Numbered from the stretch's first letter, positions 1 to 12,390 are shown. The stretch is 64,000 bases of DNA from Symsagittifera roscoffensis (GCF_963678635.1 NC_087068.1:27654318-27718317); one strand, 5' to 3'. The notes: generated by a model not told the origin, from the sequence alone. Translations and numbers: made by a program.

Positions 1-1134
1 CTACCCTTACTAACAATTGGTGTACTACTCTCCTCAGGTAATTTACCCAATTTTTATAAATAATTTAAAAAACTAAATTTAAAAAATAATTTTTGTTGAA
101 AAGTCTTGCCAAAACTTAAAAGTTTGTTGCTTTTGCTATAACATTAGTGAAAGACAGCTCTAAGACAATTCAGGTCGTTGTCTATGCATTGTAAATGCAA
201 GACCGTCCAATCTTTGATGCTTTGATTAAACCAAGGTCTTTGTAACTGGCTTTTGTTTACGAACACAACACATAAATTGCAGAAATTACATTTAGAACTT
301 CTTTCTGGTTTATGGAAAAAAACTTATCATACAATTTTCTGCACGTATGGAAATTGTATGATAAGAAGTTGGTGAGTCATGATAACATACAAAAGTGATG
401 TGTTTTGTTTTTAAAAAAGGTGATAACGCACAATGTTTTCGTATTTGAGCATCTGCGGGTATCCGTTTCCGTAGTGGTGGAATTGAGAGCTGAGAAAACA
501 CATGTCACACATCAGCATCTCTTCTCCCTCCTTATTCTTAACTGTCGTCGGTCATCGGATCTCTTCAATTATCCCTCCCCTGTTGCAAAAAGGGGAAGAT
601 TCGTTACTAGTTACAAAAATCACATATTCTTAACCTTCAGCTCTATACAGGGATGGCAATTTGTTTATATAGCTTAATTTGGGGAGATATAGAGGAGATA
701 ATTAAATAGATCCCTGTCATCTGGCAAAACCTCCACTTGTCCTGTCCTTTTTGTACCTCTTGAGATAGAACAGATATCATGAGCACACAAAAGATCCAAG
801 TCAAACTTTTCAGCTAAAACACAACAAAATGAAGACAAAAGTAAATCAAGACGAGATAATTGATGCCCACTTTTTTCGATTCAGTTGGGTAAATACACGA
901 AGATTGGACGAGGAAGTCTGTGACGTGCATAGTTCACCCGCCCTGCAATCAACAAGACGTTGCTATGATTCTGTTTATCTGCCAATTAGGTGATATTATT
1001 TGTTCATGGGTGGATCTAGGCTCTCGCTAGGGTAAGATTAAAAGAGTCTGAGCTTTTTATAACTCTTCGGAAATGCATTTTACTTAGAACAAAACCAGGA
1101 CAGCTTTTCGGACTTTAATCGAGTGTTACCCGGG
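1..1134. other. AT-rich region without a recognisable gene
   Basis: I see no coding region, RNA gene or clear transposon end here. The only structured item is the hairpin at 323-365. Short open frames at 310-501 and 405-677 have no recognisable motif and overlap that hairpin. Confidence 0.5.
323..365. repeat. Perfect 15-bp hairpin
   Basis: CTTATCATACAATTT at 323-337 is the exact reverse complement of AAATTGTATGATAAG at 351-365, with a 13-base loop. It may be the remnant of a small foldback element. No flanking duplication was identified. Confidence 0.6.
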
Positions 1135-1570
1135 TCGAGGTGCTCGACTTATGTTTGGACTGTGCTCGACTTATGTTTCGACTGTGCTCAACTTATGTTT
1201 CGACTGTGCTCGACTTATGTTTCGACTGTGCTCGACTTATGTTTCGACCATGCTCGACCTATGCTTTGACTCTCTCTACCGAAATCGGGTATTGTGCTTC
1301 TCGACCGCGGAATTGCTTCTCGACCGTGGAATTTTAGTCGCAAAAGTGCAGCTGCTCGACTTTCAAAACACCCGATTTCGGTAAATAAAGTCGAAGGATA
1401 GGTCAAGCACAGTCGAAACGAAGTTCGAGCACAGTCGCAACATAGGTCGAGCACGTTCAAAACATGGGTCGAGCACAGTCGTCGCATATGTCGAGCACAG
1501 TCGATACATAGGTCGAGCACAGTCGAAACAAAGGTCGAGCACATTTGAAACATAGGTCGAGCACAGGGTT
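1135..1570. repeat. Inverted arrays of a 22-bp minisatellite (foldback element)
   Basis: About five units of the type TGCTCGACTTATGTTTCGAC follow one another at a 22-bp step from about 1,138 to 1,265. About seven inverted units (GTCGAGCACAGTCGAAAC type) run from about 1,400 to 1,565. The arms enclose a smaller inverted pair, TACCGAAATCGGGT near 1,275 and ACCCGATTTCGGTA near 1,371. The 22-bp step gives repetitive Cys/Ser/Leu-rich peptides in several frames on both strands. These are artefacts of the repeat. A related direct array is at 35,096-35,375. Confidence 0.8.
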
Positions 1571-1810
1571 GACCAAAAACGCTAGTCATACAATTCTCAT
1601 ATACGGCCCATAGATTTCATACATATAAAAAATTGCATTAAAACAAAAGTATTAGCATTCTCGAGCAAAAAATAAGCATTTAGGCCGACTGTGCTTACCA
1701 TTTTTTGGCCAACCGAGCCGACCGACCCTAGAAGCCAAAAAATAGTAAATCTGAGGGCCGAGCACGCGATAAAAAACGCGCATCTTATGATTAAATTTAG
1801 TTCACCGATC

Positions 1811-2340
1811 ATTTGATAGCTGAATTTGAAAAACCATAGTCAAAATTACAAAACTTTTTAAAAGTGAACACTGTCAGAGACTTCTTCTGAAAAAAATTTT
1901 TTTCCTAGACTTAAGCAAAAAAATTTGATTATTAGCAACAAAGTTTTTTTACTTTCTAGAAAAAAATGTTTTGATAACTCGTCAAATAAAGAAATAAATG
2001 AAGAAAAAATTATTTGTTCTTAGTTCTAAACACATTTGAGAACAGAAGTTTGAAAACCGTAATTTGTTTTTGGTTGCTGCAAATGTAAAATATTTCTAAT
2101 TTACGTGATAGAAAACTAAGTTCTAATAAACTTATCACCTGATTTATTTTAAGTTGGCATAATTGTTCCAACTTTTGAAGAACTTTTAAAATTTTCCGCT
2201 CGGGTAGTTTTTTCTCCAAACAAAATTCAAATTTGTAACTCCTTTTTTTAAGGTACTGATTAATTTTTTTCAAGATGCCAAGTAATTTTTTTAAGATACC
2301 AATTAAGTTTTTGCAGCAAAATTTTTAAGTTGTTCAGCTA
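1811..2340 (-). repeat. Old dispersed repeat copy
   Basis: This stretch resembles 5,570-6,110 and parts of 6,540-6,900 and 8,160-8,340 at the same spacing. It has an ACAAAACTTTTTAAAAGTGA-like start and, near 2,165-2,230, a block related to CGACTTTCGAAGAAAA...GGGTGGTTTTTTCTCC...ACAAATTTC. It is badly diverged. The family looks like the inverse of the better copy at 28,128-28,672. The LINE at 2,480-5,440 lies between two copies. Confidence 0.45.
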
Positions 2341-2606
2341 TCAGTGGTCATTAACAAATAAAAACAAAAAAAGAAGGTAGACTTTCTGGCTGGAGAATGG
2401 TCGGTTTACTGAGGGGTGGGGTCAAGGGCAGAGTTAGAAGGGCGATGAGACGCTCTTCCTTCCCCTCAAGGATCCCCTTTTTTTATTATTCAATTCAATT
2501 ATTCGATACAGTGAAGAAAAACATACGTAATCACTCACTGCATCAGGATAGCTAGAACAGGCTTTTCAACCTAACAAGTAGCTACCCTCCGGGATAGCTA
2601 TCACAA

Positions 2607-4446
2607 TTAAGTAACGACAACGGGTAAACAAATCAGAAAAAAATGTCGACCAGCTGTACTTTGTCTAAAATGTAATTTCAGCTGTTCTTGAGAGTACATT
2701 TCAATTTTATCGGGTAAGAGTTTATTTGACATCAAAAAATTGAAACATTTAACAATTTTGCATGAAAGGAAGTTTTCCATAGTTTTTGTCCTACAGCGAT
2801 AAAACGGAATCATTCCGTTAGAAGTAGAACGTGTATTTCGTTTATTACTATAATTACTGACGTTTAGAAAATCAAGAGGTGAACGTTTTAAATATTGAAA
2901 AATGGTTTCTTTAAAAAGTTGATTTAAATCATTTTCATGCACTGTATCGATGCCCAGATCTTTATACTTTGCTGTTATCTGTTCGTATTTGCGTTTGAAG
3001 AATATAGTACGGAGAATTCTTTTTTGGCAGATATAAATTTTTTCTAAATTTGTTTTGCTAGTACTCCTATAGACAAGCAGACCATATGAAATTATAGGTA
3101 CCACACATGCCAGGTAGAACATTAACAGCATTTTGAGAGAAAAAGCTACCCTGCCCTTATACATAATTCCGTTAAATCGGCCTAGTTTTCTCACACAGTT
3201 TTTTAAAATGGTCTGTAAATTTGAGTTGACTATCAATGATAACACCCAAGTATTTGAAACAATTTGTAAATCCTATGTTTTCACCCGCAAATGGTAAGAC
3301 TTTACGTTTTGTAGAGCTTATCGACAATTTATTTGGCACACACAAGTCATCTGTTTTCAGCAAATCATTTTTAAAGTATTCATTTACCCTTGTCGTTGGA
3401 AAAGAAGCAAGAATAGCAGTGTCGTCCGCAAAAAGACTTAATTCCGATTTTGAAACAATTTTATTTATTTCGTTAATGTAAAGTATGAAAAAAAGGGGTC
3501 CACGAACAGAGCCCTGCGGAACTCCGTACATTATTACCTGTTGCCTAGAAGTACCGTTCGAATTAACAACAAATTTTTGTCTAATTGTCAAATAACTTAA
3601 TATCAATTTGTTGAATTTTCCTCGAAAGCCGTACGCGCATAATTTTTCCAGAAGAATGCAATGGTTAATTGTATCAAATGCCTTTCTTAGATCAATAAAA
3701 AGTGCCGAGCCCATATTTTTTGTCTCAACCGTTTTTCGCATGAATTCAGTAACTCGTAGGATAGCATGGATACAAGAATGTTTTTCGCGGAAACCAAACT
3801 GATCCGGTTTTAAAATATAGTTTTTGTTAATGAAAACTAGCATTTTTTTATAAATTAATATTTCAAAAATTTTGCTAAAAACTGTCAAAAGACTAAGAGG
3901 TCAATTTTTACTGGGATTTTCTTTGTCTCCTTCTTTCAGAAAAGCGACAATTTTTGCAATTTTACAAGCATCTGGAAAATATGCTCTATCAATACATTTA
4001 TTAAAAATGTTTGCCAGGAAAACAGATATGACTGGTGAACATAATTTAATCAATTTAGTTGAAAGACCATCATGACCAGTTGAAGTTTTAGTTTTTAAGG
4101 CCCCTATTACTTTAAAAACTTCATGTTCATCCTTTTCAAAAATTACAAAACTTGATATGTTTCTGTCTATTTTTTGAGACGCAGAACCAGCAAATGGCAT
4201 AGAATTGCTCAGGTGCTTACCAACATTGACGAAGAAATCTTTAAGTAAGTTGAGTTCAATTTCTTTTTGGGCTGGTTTTTGTTTTCCACAAAAAAGAATA
4301 AAAGCTTGAAACATTTGTTTTGATGATGTACATTTTTCAATTTTCTGATCATGATAGTCTCTTTGAGCACGCCTAATTGGAATGTTTACCTTATTTCTAA
4401 ACATTCGGAAGCAATTAACATTATCAAGTGAAGGTTTCTTAATCAT
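2607..4446 (-). pseudogene. LINE reverse transcriptase, frameshifted
   Basis: This is the reverse transcriptase of the LINE, which would copy its RNA at a nicked target. Three overlapping frames make up the domain: 4,446-3,901 (N-terminal fingers, with KTKTSTGHDGLSTKLIK, the usual K-S-x-G-x-D-G block), 3,888-3,172 (core) and 3,245-2,607 (thumb and C-terminal region). In the core I see LFIDLRKAFDTINH (motif A with the first catalytic Asp), GVPQGSVRGPLFFILYIN (motif B), SLFADDTAI (motif C, the Asp-Asp pair) and YLGVIID. A frameshift lies between 3,901 and 3,888 and another near 3,240. The residues needed for catalysis are still present, but the frame breaks make a functional product unlikely. 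Confidence 0.88.
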
Positions 4447-5365
4447 GTTAGCATGAAGACGATCTCTCTTTTTAAACTTTTTTTGATATCATTGGTGATC
4501 CAGTTCTTATGTTTTTGCCTTAGCAATGTTTGTTGGGGGCAAAAACGGTCGAAAACATCCAGACACATTTTTGTTAAATCGGTCAACATGTCATCAATTG
4601 TTTCCATATTGCAATTTTTGAGATTTTGATGCAAAATAAACAATAATTTCAAAATCTTTCGATTTTGTTCAAGATTTTCAAGTTTTGACCTATCTTAGAA
4701 TTGCCACTATTGTCCAAAAAAGATCCAATAGAGGCTACTAGCGCATAATGATCACTTAAAGCAGTTTTTAAAGTAGTTACGCTCATATCATATTTACTGA
4801 TGATATGATCAATACAGGTAGAACTAGATGCGGTTTCTCTTGTTGCTTCATGATTTGATATGAAGAATCCAAAAAATCTAAGTATCAACTTATATTCCTC
4901 AATTAATCGAGAATTGCGCGACACGTCCAGAAAATCTAAATTCATATCTCCTACAATGATTGAGTTCTGACATTGTTTTGAATTCAAACTCACGAGTAAA
5001 TCCTCAGATTGCGTTAAGAAATGCTTTGAATTGATTGATGGCGGTCGATACATCAAACAAACGTTTAATTTCTGTTAACTACCTAGACTTAAAGTTAAGA
5101 CAACAATTTCTAGTTCATTCAATACAATTTCGTGCGAAAAGTCAATTTGATCTTTTATGAAAAATGCTAAACCCCCACCCCTACTTTTTTGACGGTTAAC
5201 AAAAATACAATTTTGGTAGCCGTCCAAGTTATAAAGTTCCAAGGGATCATTGTCACTTAACCAAGTTTCGCATAAGGCAACGACATATGGTTGCCATTTT
5301 AGTGAAGCAACAAGAACTTTTAATTGGTCATGATGGTTGCGCAGTAATTGAATATTTAAAAACAC
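4443..5365 (-). pseudogene. LINE apurinic-type endonuclease, frameshifted
   Basis: This is the endonuclease that nicks target DNA for LINE insertion. The first part (5,365-5,075) contains LNIQLLRNHHDQ, VVALCETWLSDNDPL (the E-T-W-L motif) and RGGGLAFFI. The second part (5,056-4,649) contains MYRPP, VGDMNLDFLDVSR (the G-D-x-N motif), TCIDHI and ALSDHYALV (the S-D-H motif near the end). A break near 5,060 separates the parts, and another near 4,650 leads into a spacer ending at 4,443. The order and spacing match APE domains of Jockey/CR1-type LINEs. It no longer forms one frame. Confidence 0.85.
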
Positions 5366-5440
5366 GAGAACAACCCAATTTAGACAAAATCAATTTACGG
5401 AAATTTAATTGTTTGTTCAGTCAACTATTGTCATTAAAAA

Positions 5441-6900
5441 AAATAACAAAATGGGAACACTTTGGTTGGCGATTGGATTGAATCCCTAAAAGAGGTGGCT
5501 GCCACATTTTCAGCACCATTACCGCTTTTAAGGATGAAATATTTTGCGCTGACCGTTTTGCAGATAAATTGAAGAAACCAAAGTTGAGATTACAAAACAT
5601 TTGAAAAATAAACACCATCTGAAACATTCTCTTTGAAAAAACAACAAAACAAAACGTTTTCTCTTGGTTTTTAGGAAACCAGAATTGCTTGTTACTAATA
5701 CATTTTTATTTTCCAAGAAAAAAAGTTTTGATAGTTTGCTTAAAATTGAATGCTTTGATAACATTTGAAAAAAAAATTGAAAAATTTTTCAACCGTAATT
5801 CCAAATATATTTGAGAAGAGACGTTTGGAAACCGTAATTGTTTTCTAGAATGCATAAACTGTGAAATATTTCTCATTCACGCGATGGAAAGCAAGGCCTT
5901 AAAAAGTTTCCTGTGATTTTTTCTTAGTTTGCATAATCCTTCCGACTTTCGAAGAAAAAGATTACAGATTTGTGCTTGTGTAGTTTTTTCTCCAAGCAAG
6001 TTTCAAACTTTGATTTTGCTAATTTTGGCGTGTTTTTTTTCTGAATATTAATACCAATTCAGCGCCGTTAGTAATAATTAGAATTTGGACAGCCAACAAT
6101 GGTCAACATCAAATAACAACAAAAGGGGAATCTTTAGATTGGCGATTGAATTGAATCCTAAAGGGAGAGTGGCGTCTGGTGAATCGTTGTTTATGATATG
6201 ACGTACTAGTCCACTCAGAACGTTTTCTAGTTCAACAAGTTGCAAGTTGTGAGTTGCCTGTCTTAAATTCGCCAATTTTTTTTTTCATATTGATTCATCC
6301 CTAAGGACCTGGTTCTGGTTATAAATACAAAGAGATTATTAAAAAGAATAAGAATGAGCTTTGGTTGAAATGTATAAAAGTGAATGAAGACATGGAAATA
6401 AAAAAGCAAATAGTCTTATTTGTGTTTTTTATTGTATCTTTATCCATTCCCACCCAGCCTTTTTCTCATCTTTTTTTTCTCATCTTTTTCTCATAATAAT
6501 CTACAGCTCTGAATTAAAATCTAAAATTTAACCCTAAGATGAAATTGCAACCACATTTTCTGCACCAGTTGCTTTTTTAATGATGAAGCATAGCTCGCCG
6601 ACTGTTTGTAGGTAAAATTGATCACACAAAAATTTAGATACAAAAAACAACTCTAAGACTTTTTCTCGATAGTTAACAACAACATATTCTATATTTCGAA
6701 AATAAACTATTTTTTGGTCAGTTGTCAAGTTTTGATTGCTTTAAAAAAATGACGTGATTTCAGTTGGCAAACTCGTTCCGGCTTTCGAAGAAAATGATCA
6801 AAAATTGTGCATGGGTGGCTTTTTTCCAAACAAATGCTAACTTCTCAACTCGCCATTTTGTAGTTTTTTTTCTGTTTTAATATCAACTGAAGATTTTGAA
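5441..6900. repeat. Tandem-like old repeat copies
   Basis: 5,490-6,110 and 6,530-6,900 share several blocks, including GCCACATTTTCAGCACC near 5,500 and ACCACATTTTCTGCACC near 6,551, and the CCGACTTTCGAAGAAAA block near 5,941 and 6,779. They also match 1,811-2,340. This suggests three or more copies of one old unit in the same direction. No coding potential is seen. Confidence 0.45.
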
Positions 6901-8160
6901 TTCCCAAGCTCAAAATTGAAAAAAATCAAATGCGATTACTTGATCTTATATTATGGAGGAATGAAGTCATTTTATGCACATTTTCCAACATACTTTGAAC
7001 CATTTTTTTTCATCGATCTTAAAGAGCAATCGAATATTTCAGGGCTTCGCCCTAATACACTCAATTTTGTTTTCATTTTTAAAAGAAGTTACTGATACAT
7101 TTAAAGTATCAGTAAAATATGGTATTTCTCACAATAGACCTCCGGCCTAATAGCAAAAAAAAACCATGTCCCATTTTGACAATTTTTAATAATCGATCTG
7201 TGCTATCATTCATGTATCGGTGCATTCTTACAAAAGAGCATCCATATCTTTTTAGTAATGAACGAAGCACTGCCTAGAGTTAGAAGCTGTGTATACAAAA
7301 AAAAACAAGACTGCTCGTATCAGGGCAAAGGCCTGAATGTTCCGACTGCCCATAAACTGGTTTTGAATAATTTTTGGTTAATGAAATTTTGGCAAACTAT
7401 GAATTTTAAGCTGAATACTAAAAAACGTGAATGGAATATTCAGAACCAATTAGCCTACCTCAATTGAATATGTGGTGAGGGCTAATTCACCACGCGTAAA
7501 AAATGCGCGTTAAATTTTCAGCGTCAAAGTACCACAGTGCTCTTATAGTCCAATTTTTCTATTACTGAGCATTTCACAGCTCTCTTTTGTTCAGAATAGT
7601 TTAGTGATGAGCGCGCGCCTCCTGAGACCACGAAGATATCCATTGATTGATCCGCCGAGGGTTTTACATTATGAGAACTGGTCTGAAAAAAAAAACCACC
7701 CGAGCATATATATTCCTTACGCTCTTTGAAAGTCGGAACAATAAACACGCATCGGCAAGATAATTTTCATAACAATCAAACACTGAGAACAAACATACTT
7801 TATAAAAATCTCAGATGATATAAAATGATAAAAGAGTCGAAATCGACATTTTCCGAGCCAGCCCATATGTGTATTGATTGACAAGAACAAAAGAGTTATC
7901 TCGTTTGAGCTGACTCAAAAGTATGATATAAGTTGAATAGCTCGGATAATTTGGATTGAACTTGACCATAGGTTCTGGTCCATTCGAGAAAAAACCTGGT
8001 CAAAACTATGCGACCAATTTTGATACATATGACAGAAATCATTGCTTAAGCAATCTTTCCTTTGTTATAATTCAAAACTGTTTCAATGATATGAAAAAAA
8101 AATTAAAAAAGAAACATTTCAGAATGTAATAGATCTTAATTCTGACCTACAGTAGTGGAT
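6901..8160. other. Intergenic region with scattered hairpin-repeat fragments
   Basis: There is no gene. Fragments of the hairpin-bearing dispersed repeat are present: a minus copy of its hairpin at 7,040-7,054 (CAGGGCTTCGCCCTA), a plus copy at 7,321-7,335 preceded by GACTGCTCGTAT and followed by TTCCGACTGCC, and a plus fragment of its AAACCACCCGAGC block near 7,685-7,745. The open frame at 7,258-7,467 runs through the hairpin and is not a gene. Confidence 0.5.
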
Positions 8161-8715
8161 AAAATTGAATGCATATTTTTTCCGACTTTCGATACAAAAG
8201 TAACGGAATATTTGAGCTCGGGGTGGGTTTTTTTTTCTTCAGACAAATTTCGACTTTTTAACTAGCCATTTTTGCCGACATTTTTTATATCATTCAAAAA
8301 GTATTGTTGTCCTGAGCTTAAATTTGAAAAGATATTTCACCTGTGATCATTTTTCGTAAAATTATGGAGGTTTAAAGATTGCCATTTTGGCCAATTTGGG
8401 ACAATTAACGCGCGATATGTTTCGTGCTATTAACGCGTAAGCGGAGAGTTAATCCGTCTTGGAAATTGTTCCAAATTGATTAAAAGAAGCTTATTTGCCA
8501 TAATTCGTTTGTTACAACGAGCAAAAATTATCCTTTTGTACTTTATATGGCGTGTGGGGGGATGAATTTCATAAAAAGTTTCACAATTAAATAAAAAAAA
8601 TTTCTTTTGTTTTTTTTTCATTGAATTTTTTAATGTTATTACTGCTCCATAAACCTTATAAGGCAGTCAGAACAATCAAGGCTTCGCCCTGATACGAGCA
8701 GTCTTGTTAAGTTTT
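8160..8715 (-). repeat. Hairpin-bearing dispersed repeat, minus copy
   Basis: Reading on the minus strand from 8,715, the order is GACTGCTCGTATCAGGGCGA hairpin, GACTGCC, TTATGGAGCAGTAATAA, GCCATATAAAGTACAAAAGG, ATGGCAAATAAGCTTCTTT, GCTTACGCGTTAATAGC, CGCGCGTTAATTGTCCC, AAATATCTTTTCAAAT and CCACCCCGAGCTC. The same blocks occur in the same order in the plus copies at 22,255-22,572 and 28,128-28,672. Confidence 0.75.
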
Positions 8716-8769
8716 TTCTCTCTAAAATGCCTTATTTTAAGAACCTTTTGGTTACATTTATTCAGATTT

Positions 8770-9170
8770 CCATCAAACATTTACATCGACCTGCTGCAAC
8801 TGATCTAAACTACACTCTCTGAGAGTTTCAATTTTTAATATGAATCGTTTACCATTGTTTTTTGGTCTAAAAAAGCCAGTTTTCACCATTTGTCATGAGA
8901 TTTCTATGGGAGTGAACTTTTTTGTGAACAAGATTTCTATGGGAGTGAAAACTGATCATGCGATATGAAACATTTAAGCGAGTAAATTTCATTGTTCAGT
9001 GTGATAAGTTTCCTAACATCTGTTGTTTCTTATTGTTTCATTCCGTTGGAAAACATTATTGCAGATGGTGAAAACTGGCATTTTCAGACCTGGAAAACAC
9101 TGGTAAGTGACTTAAATTAAAAATTGAAACTTTCAGAGAGTGTACCGTATATCATTTGCAGTAGGTATCT
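8770..9170. repeat. Foldback fragment related to the Tc1/mariner-like elements
   Basis: CACTCTCTGAGAGTTTCAAT near 8,812 is matched in inverse by ATTGAAACTTTCAGAGAGTG near 9,121. AAGCCAGTTTTCACCATTTG near 8,874 is matched by TGGTGAAAACTGGCATTTT near 9,066. The same inverted blocks make up the elements at 10,737 and 11,575. The terminal sequence is missing, so this is a partial copy. Confidence 0.6.
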
Positions 9171-9253
9171 GAAAATTCCCAATCAATGTTGTCGAATATG
9201 GACCTTGAAGTGCAACCAATGTGTACAATGTGCAACCAATGATTCGTGTACAA

Positions 9254-10247
9254 TCCCGCATCCAAGTTTAGGCGTAAAAAATTGATTATAACGGATTATT
9301 ATGATGATTTTTTGACAATTATAATAGATTATAATTACCAAAATTAGGTCTTTAAGGGATTTATAATTGATTATAATCGTGATATTTTCCATGAGATTAT
9401 TATCTCTTATAATCGATTATAATTGATTATAATTGATTATAGTTCTTACTAAAAACCCTTAAAATCAATTATAATCGATTATAATCGATTATAATCTCTT
9501 ATTTTGCCGAAATTTTCTTATCTTCGAATTATATCTTATGGGTTATTTTTTGTGTCAATAAAAAAATCTCTAAAAGAGAGATCTCTTGAACACTTTGGTT
9601 CATCTGAACACAAAGTTAAACCACGAAACAAAAGTTTCATAGAGATCCTTTCATATGAGTGGAAAGGTTCTCGCGGTAGATTAAGGTGAAATATTTTTGA
9701 ATAAATTTTCCGAATCAATCATGAAACTAAATCAATCTGCTGATGTTTTGGTGTTTAAAAAAGCTTAAAATATGCATCACAAAACAACTGTAATGGGAAG
9801 AAATGAAAAAAAACTTATAAATTTGAATTAATTGGAAAATTTTAAAAACATTTTTCTCATTTTTCATAGGAACCAACGTACACAAAAAGCATAAATTATA
9901 AGCAATTTAGATGCAACTTCGAAGACAAAAATGGACAAACAAAAGGGATTATAATCAATTATTTTCAATTATAATGGATTTTTGTGCAAAACTAATAAAA
10001 TAGAAATTTGAATAAAAATAATGGATTATAATCAATTATAATCGATTATAATTGTATCAAAAAATAGACGAATAAATAATCGATTATAATCGATTATAAT
10101 GGATTATAATTAATTATAATTTGAATTTAAAAAGAGAGATTATAATTGATTATTATTTGATTAAAATTGGTTGTTTCTCAATTATAGTGAGACTGGTACT
10201 AAAATCGTAATATAATCGATTATTAACGCTTGAAACTGGATGCGGGA
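9254..10247. mobile_element. Non-autonomous element built from ATTATAATCGATTATAAT arrays
   Basis: It begins TCCCGCATCCAAGTTTA at 9,254 and ends AAACTGGATGCGGGA at 10,247, which are inverted termini. The flanks are also alike: CAATGTGCAACCAATGAT lies before the left end and CATTGTGCAACCAATGAT after the right end. Both inner sides (about 9,280-9,500 and 9,945-10,230) consist of repeated palindromic GATTATAATC/ATTATAATCGATTATAAT motifs. The centre (9,500-9,940) is ordinary AT-rich DNA with no gene. I cannot name the superfamily. Confidence 0.7.
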
Positions 10248-10736
10248 TGTGCATTGTGCAACCAATGATCTGACTAGTTGGATCAGAACTGGGATTCGAG
10301 ACTCCGAAAATTGAGACAAATTAATAGTACTTCAAACATGTAAAACAGTATTTCGTTATTACAATTTAGATCATTTGTGTGAGATTTGTTTTTTGAAACT
10401 ATGAAGTTACGCCAATGAATATATATAAATAGATTTTTGCAAATTGTTATTATGTTTCATAACGAAAAAGTTTTATTGAAATATTTTTGAATGTTAATTT
10501 CAAAATACATCACAAACAAAAAAAGTCTTGCAAACGGTTCTTTAAAAAAATATATGGACATTAAAACCAAACACTGATGCCTCATCAAGATGTAGCATAG
10601 TTTATTCGCAATCGGACGATTTAAAGACTTCGTTGCTTTCCAAAGTGTAAGCATGGAATTATGAAAATGTCTATATTTATCCTGACCTGTTTTTCTTTGT
10701 ACGACATTCTCTTAGTTGATCGAATCTTGCAAGACG
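10248..10736. other. AT-rich spacer, nothing recognised
   Basis: I see no repeat end, coding signal or RNA gene in this spacer. The frame at 10,457-10,654 has no motif. Confidence 0.4.
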
Positions 10737-11311
10737 CTATTGGACAAAACTAAACGCAAATTCAGGTGTTTTCTCTTTGAAAATCCTATTTTCAAGGATG
10801 GTTTTCGGACAAAGTTCACTCAAAATTTAAGCAAAATTTTCATAAAGGCTGAAAGCAAATGATCAGAGCTACCCTCTATGAAATTATTAAAGTTTGTTCT
10901 CAAGGCTTTACCAGTTTTTTCCGGGTCTGAAAATGCCAGTTTTCACCATTTACACTTTTTTTTCAAGAAACCGTTGAGCTGACTGAGTAAAGTGTCAAAC
11001 TGAACCAATCAATTTTATTGCTTAATGTTTCACTTTGGATGTTTCACTTTGGATTATTTCTGCGCATACTCACGAATGAGCTCATTAGGTAAAATTTAGT
11101 GCAGATGGTTAAAACTAGCATTTTCGGACTCGTAATTTTTCTAAGTCCTTGACTACAAATTTCATAGAGGATAGCTCTAATAGTTTGCCCTTGGTCTTTG
11201 TAAAAAATTGTTTCAATTCCCAGTTAGTTTTTCACAAAGTTATTTTTGAAAACAGACATTTCAGAGATTGAATATGTATATGAGTTTGCGTTTAATTTAG
11301 TCCACCGGTGT
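10737..11311. mobile_element. Tc1/mariner-like foldback MITE, copy 1
   Basis: The left end reads TTGGACAAAACTAAACGCAA from about 10,740. The right end, on the minus strand, reads CACCGGTGGACTAAATTAAACGCAA from about 11,310. These inverted ends resemble the CACTAGTGGACAAAATTAAGC ends of Tc1/mariner-type elements, and a TA lies at each border. The internal halves are inverted too: CCGGGTCTGAAAATGCCAG near 10,920 faces CTAGCATTTTCGGACTCG near 11,114. No transposase is present. Confidence 0.6.
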
Positions 11312-11574
11312 AGACTTAGTTTTTGACTTCTAATGAAGTAGATTCATATGTTCGAATGTTCGGAAGTCATTGCAATGAACAATATCAACGGGCAACTGTA
11401 TTTGAAATTTTCGATTACATTGCTCAAAGCTTTTCAAGCACAGTATCAAACTTGTGCATTATATTTCCGTCTCATGTTTAAAAAACTAGTGCAAAATTTG
11501 AAACACTAACGCATAAACTTTTTAAGACAACAAAAAAATTAGATAAAAAGTAACAACATCTATTTTTGCTTATC

Positions 11575-12390
11575 TACACTAGCGGACAAAATTAAGCCCA
11601 AATTTATGTTTTAACTCTCTAAAAGACTAATTTTAAAAATTGTAGATTGACCATCAGCAGATGACCTGAACTACCTTCTCTGAAATGTCTCAATTCGTAT
11701 TTTGAAGCCATTATCAGTTTTTTCCAGATCTGAAAATGCCGGTTTTCACTGTCTGTGCTAGTTTTTTCAATCCGCGTGAAAAAAAAGAAATGGCAGAGTT
11801 AAGTAAAATTTTCACACTGATTATTTCAATTTTTTCGCTGAGAAAGCTTCATGCCACTTGAGCAATTTTTCAATCCGGTTTTTCAATGCCGAGTTCACTG
11901 CGATACAAAACCTAGCGCAAACAGTGAAAACAATTATCTGAGCAACCATCTCTGAAAATCTCAATTTTTAAAATAAAGCACTGCATAGTTTCTTCTGGTT
12001 TCAAAAAAAGCCAATATTCACTGCCTGCGCAAGGTTTTGCATCGTAGTGGACTCTTTCCCGATTAAGCGGACTAAAAAAGTTGTTCATGCGACGTGAAAC
12101 ATTCTATGCGAGAAAATTGAAATAATCAGTGTGACAACTTCTCTAAACTCAGCCGTTTCCTACATTTTCTGAAAAACTTAGTGCAGATGATGAAAACTGT
12201 TATTTTCAGACCCGAAAAAGTACTTGTAAGTGCTTCAAAATAAAAATTGAGACTTTCAGAGAGGGTAGTTCAGATCACTTGCTGTCGACTGGTGTCAAAT
12301 ATTTGTTAAATTTAAAGTTAATATTGTCCAAATGGTCTTTAGATTTAGGCTTTTTAAAGAATAAACTCCTGAATGTTTGTTCACTGGTGT
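11575..12390. mobile_element. Tc1/mariner-like foldback MITE, copy 2
   Basis: It starts TACACTAGCGGACAAAATTA at 11,576 and ends near TTCACTGGTGTAG at about 12,389. Inside, CTGAACTACCTTCTCTGAAA (about 11,668) faces TTTCAGAGAGGGTAGTTCAG (about 12,255), and CCGCGTGAAAAA faces GACGTGAAAC. The body is therefore a long imperfect palindrome. No transposase frame is seen. Confidence 0.6.

Larger units (their letters stand above)
2480..5440 (-). mobile_element. Decayed non-LTR retrotransposon (LINE), Jockey/CR1-like group
   Basis: In the minus direction the order is an apurinic endonuclease-like region (5,365-4,649), a linker, then reverse transcriptase (4,446-2,607), as in LINEs with an APE endonuclease. 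After the last stop there is a short 3' region ending near 2,480 in a TTGAATTGAATAATAAA-type tail, which marks the probable 3' end. No first open frame (gag-like) is recognisable, so the copy is probably 5'-truncated near 5,440. Frameshifts split the frame near 5,060, 4,650, 4,445, 3,895 and 3,240. I infer the group from the motif style only; the exact clade is uncertain. Confidence 0.85.

Noticed and set aside
1140-1589. Cys-rich repetitive peptides on both strands
   Set aside because: A 22-bp repeat shifts frame every unit, so the same peptide appears in several frames. It is minisatellite, not a Cys-rich gene.
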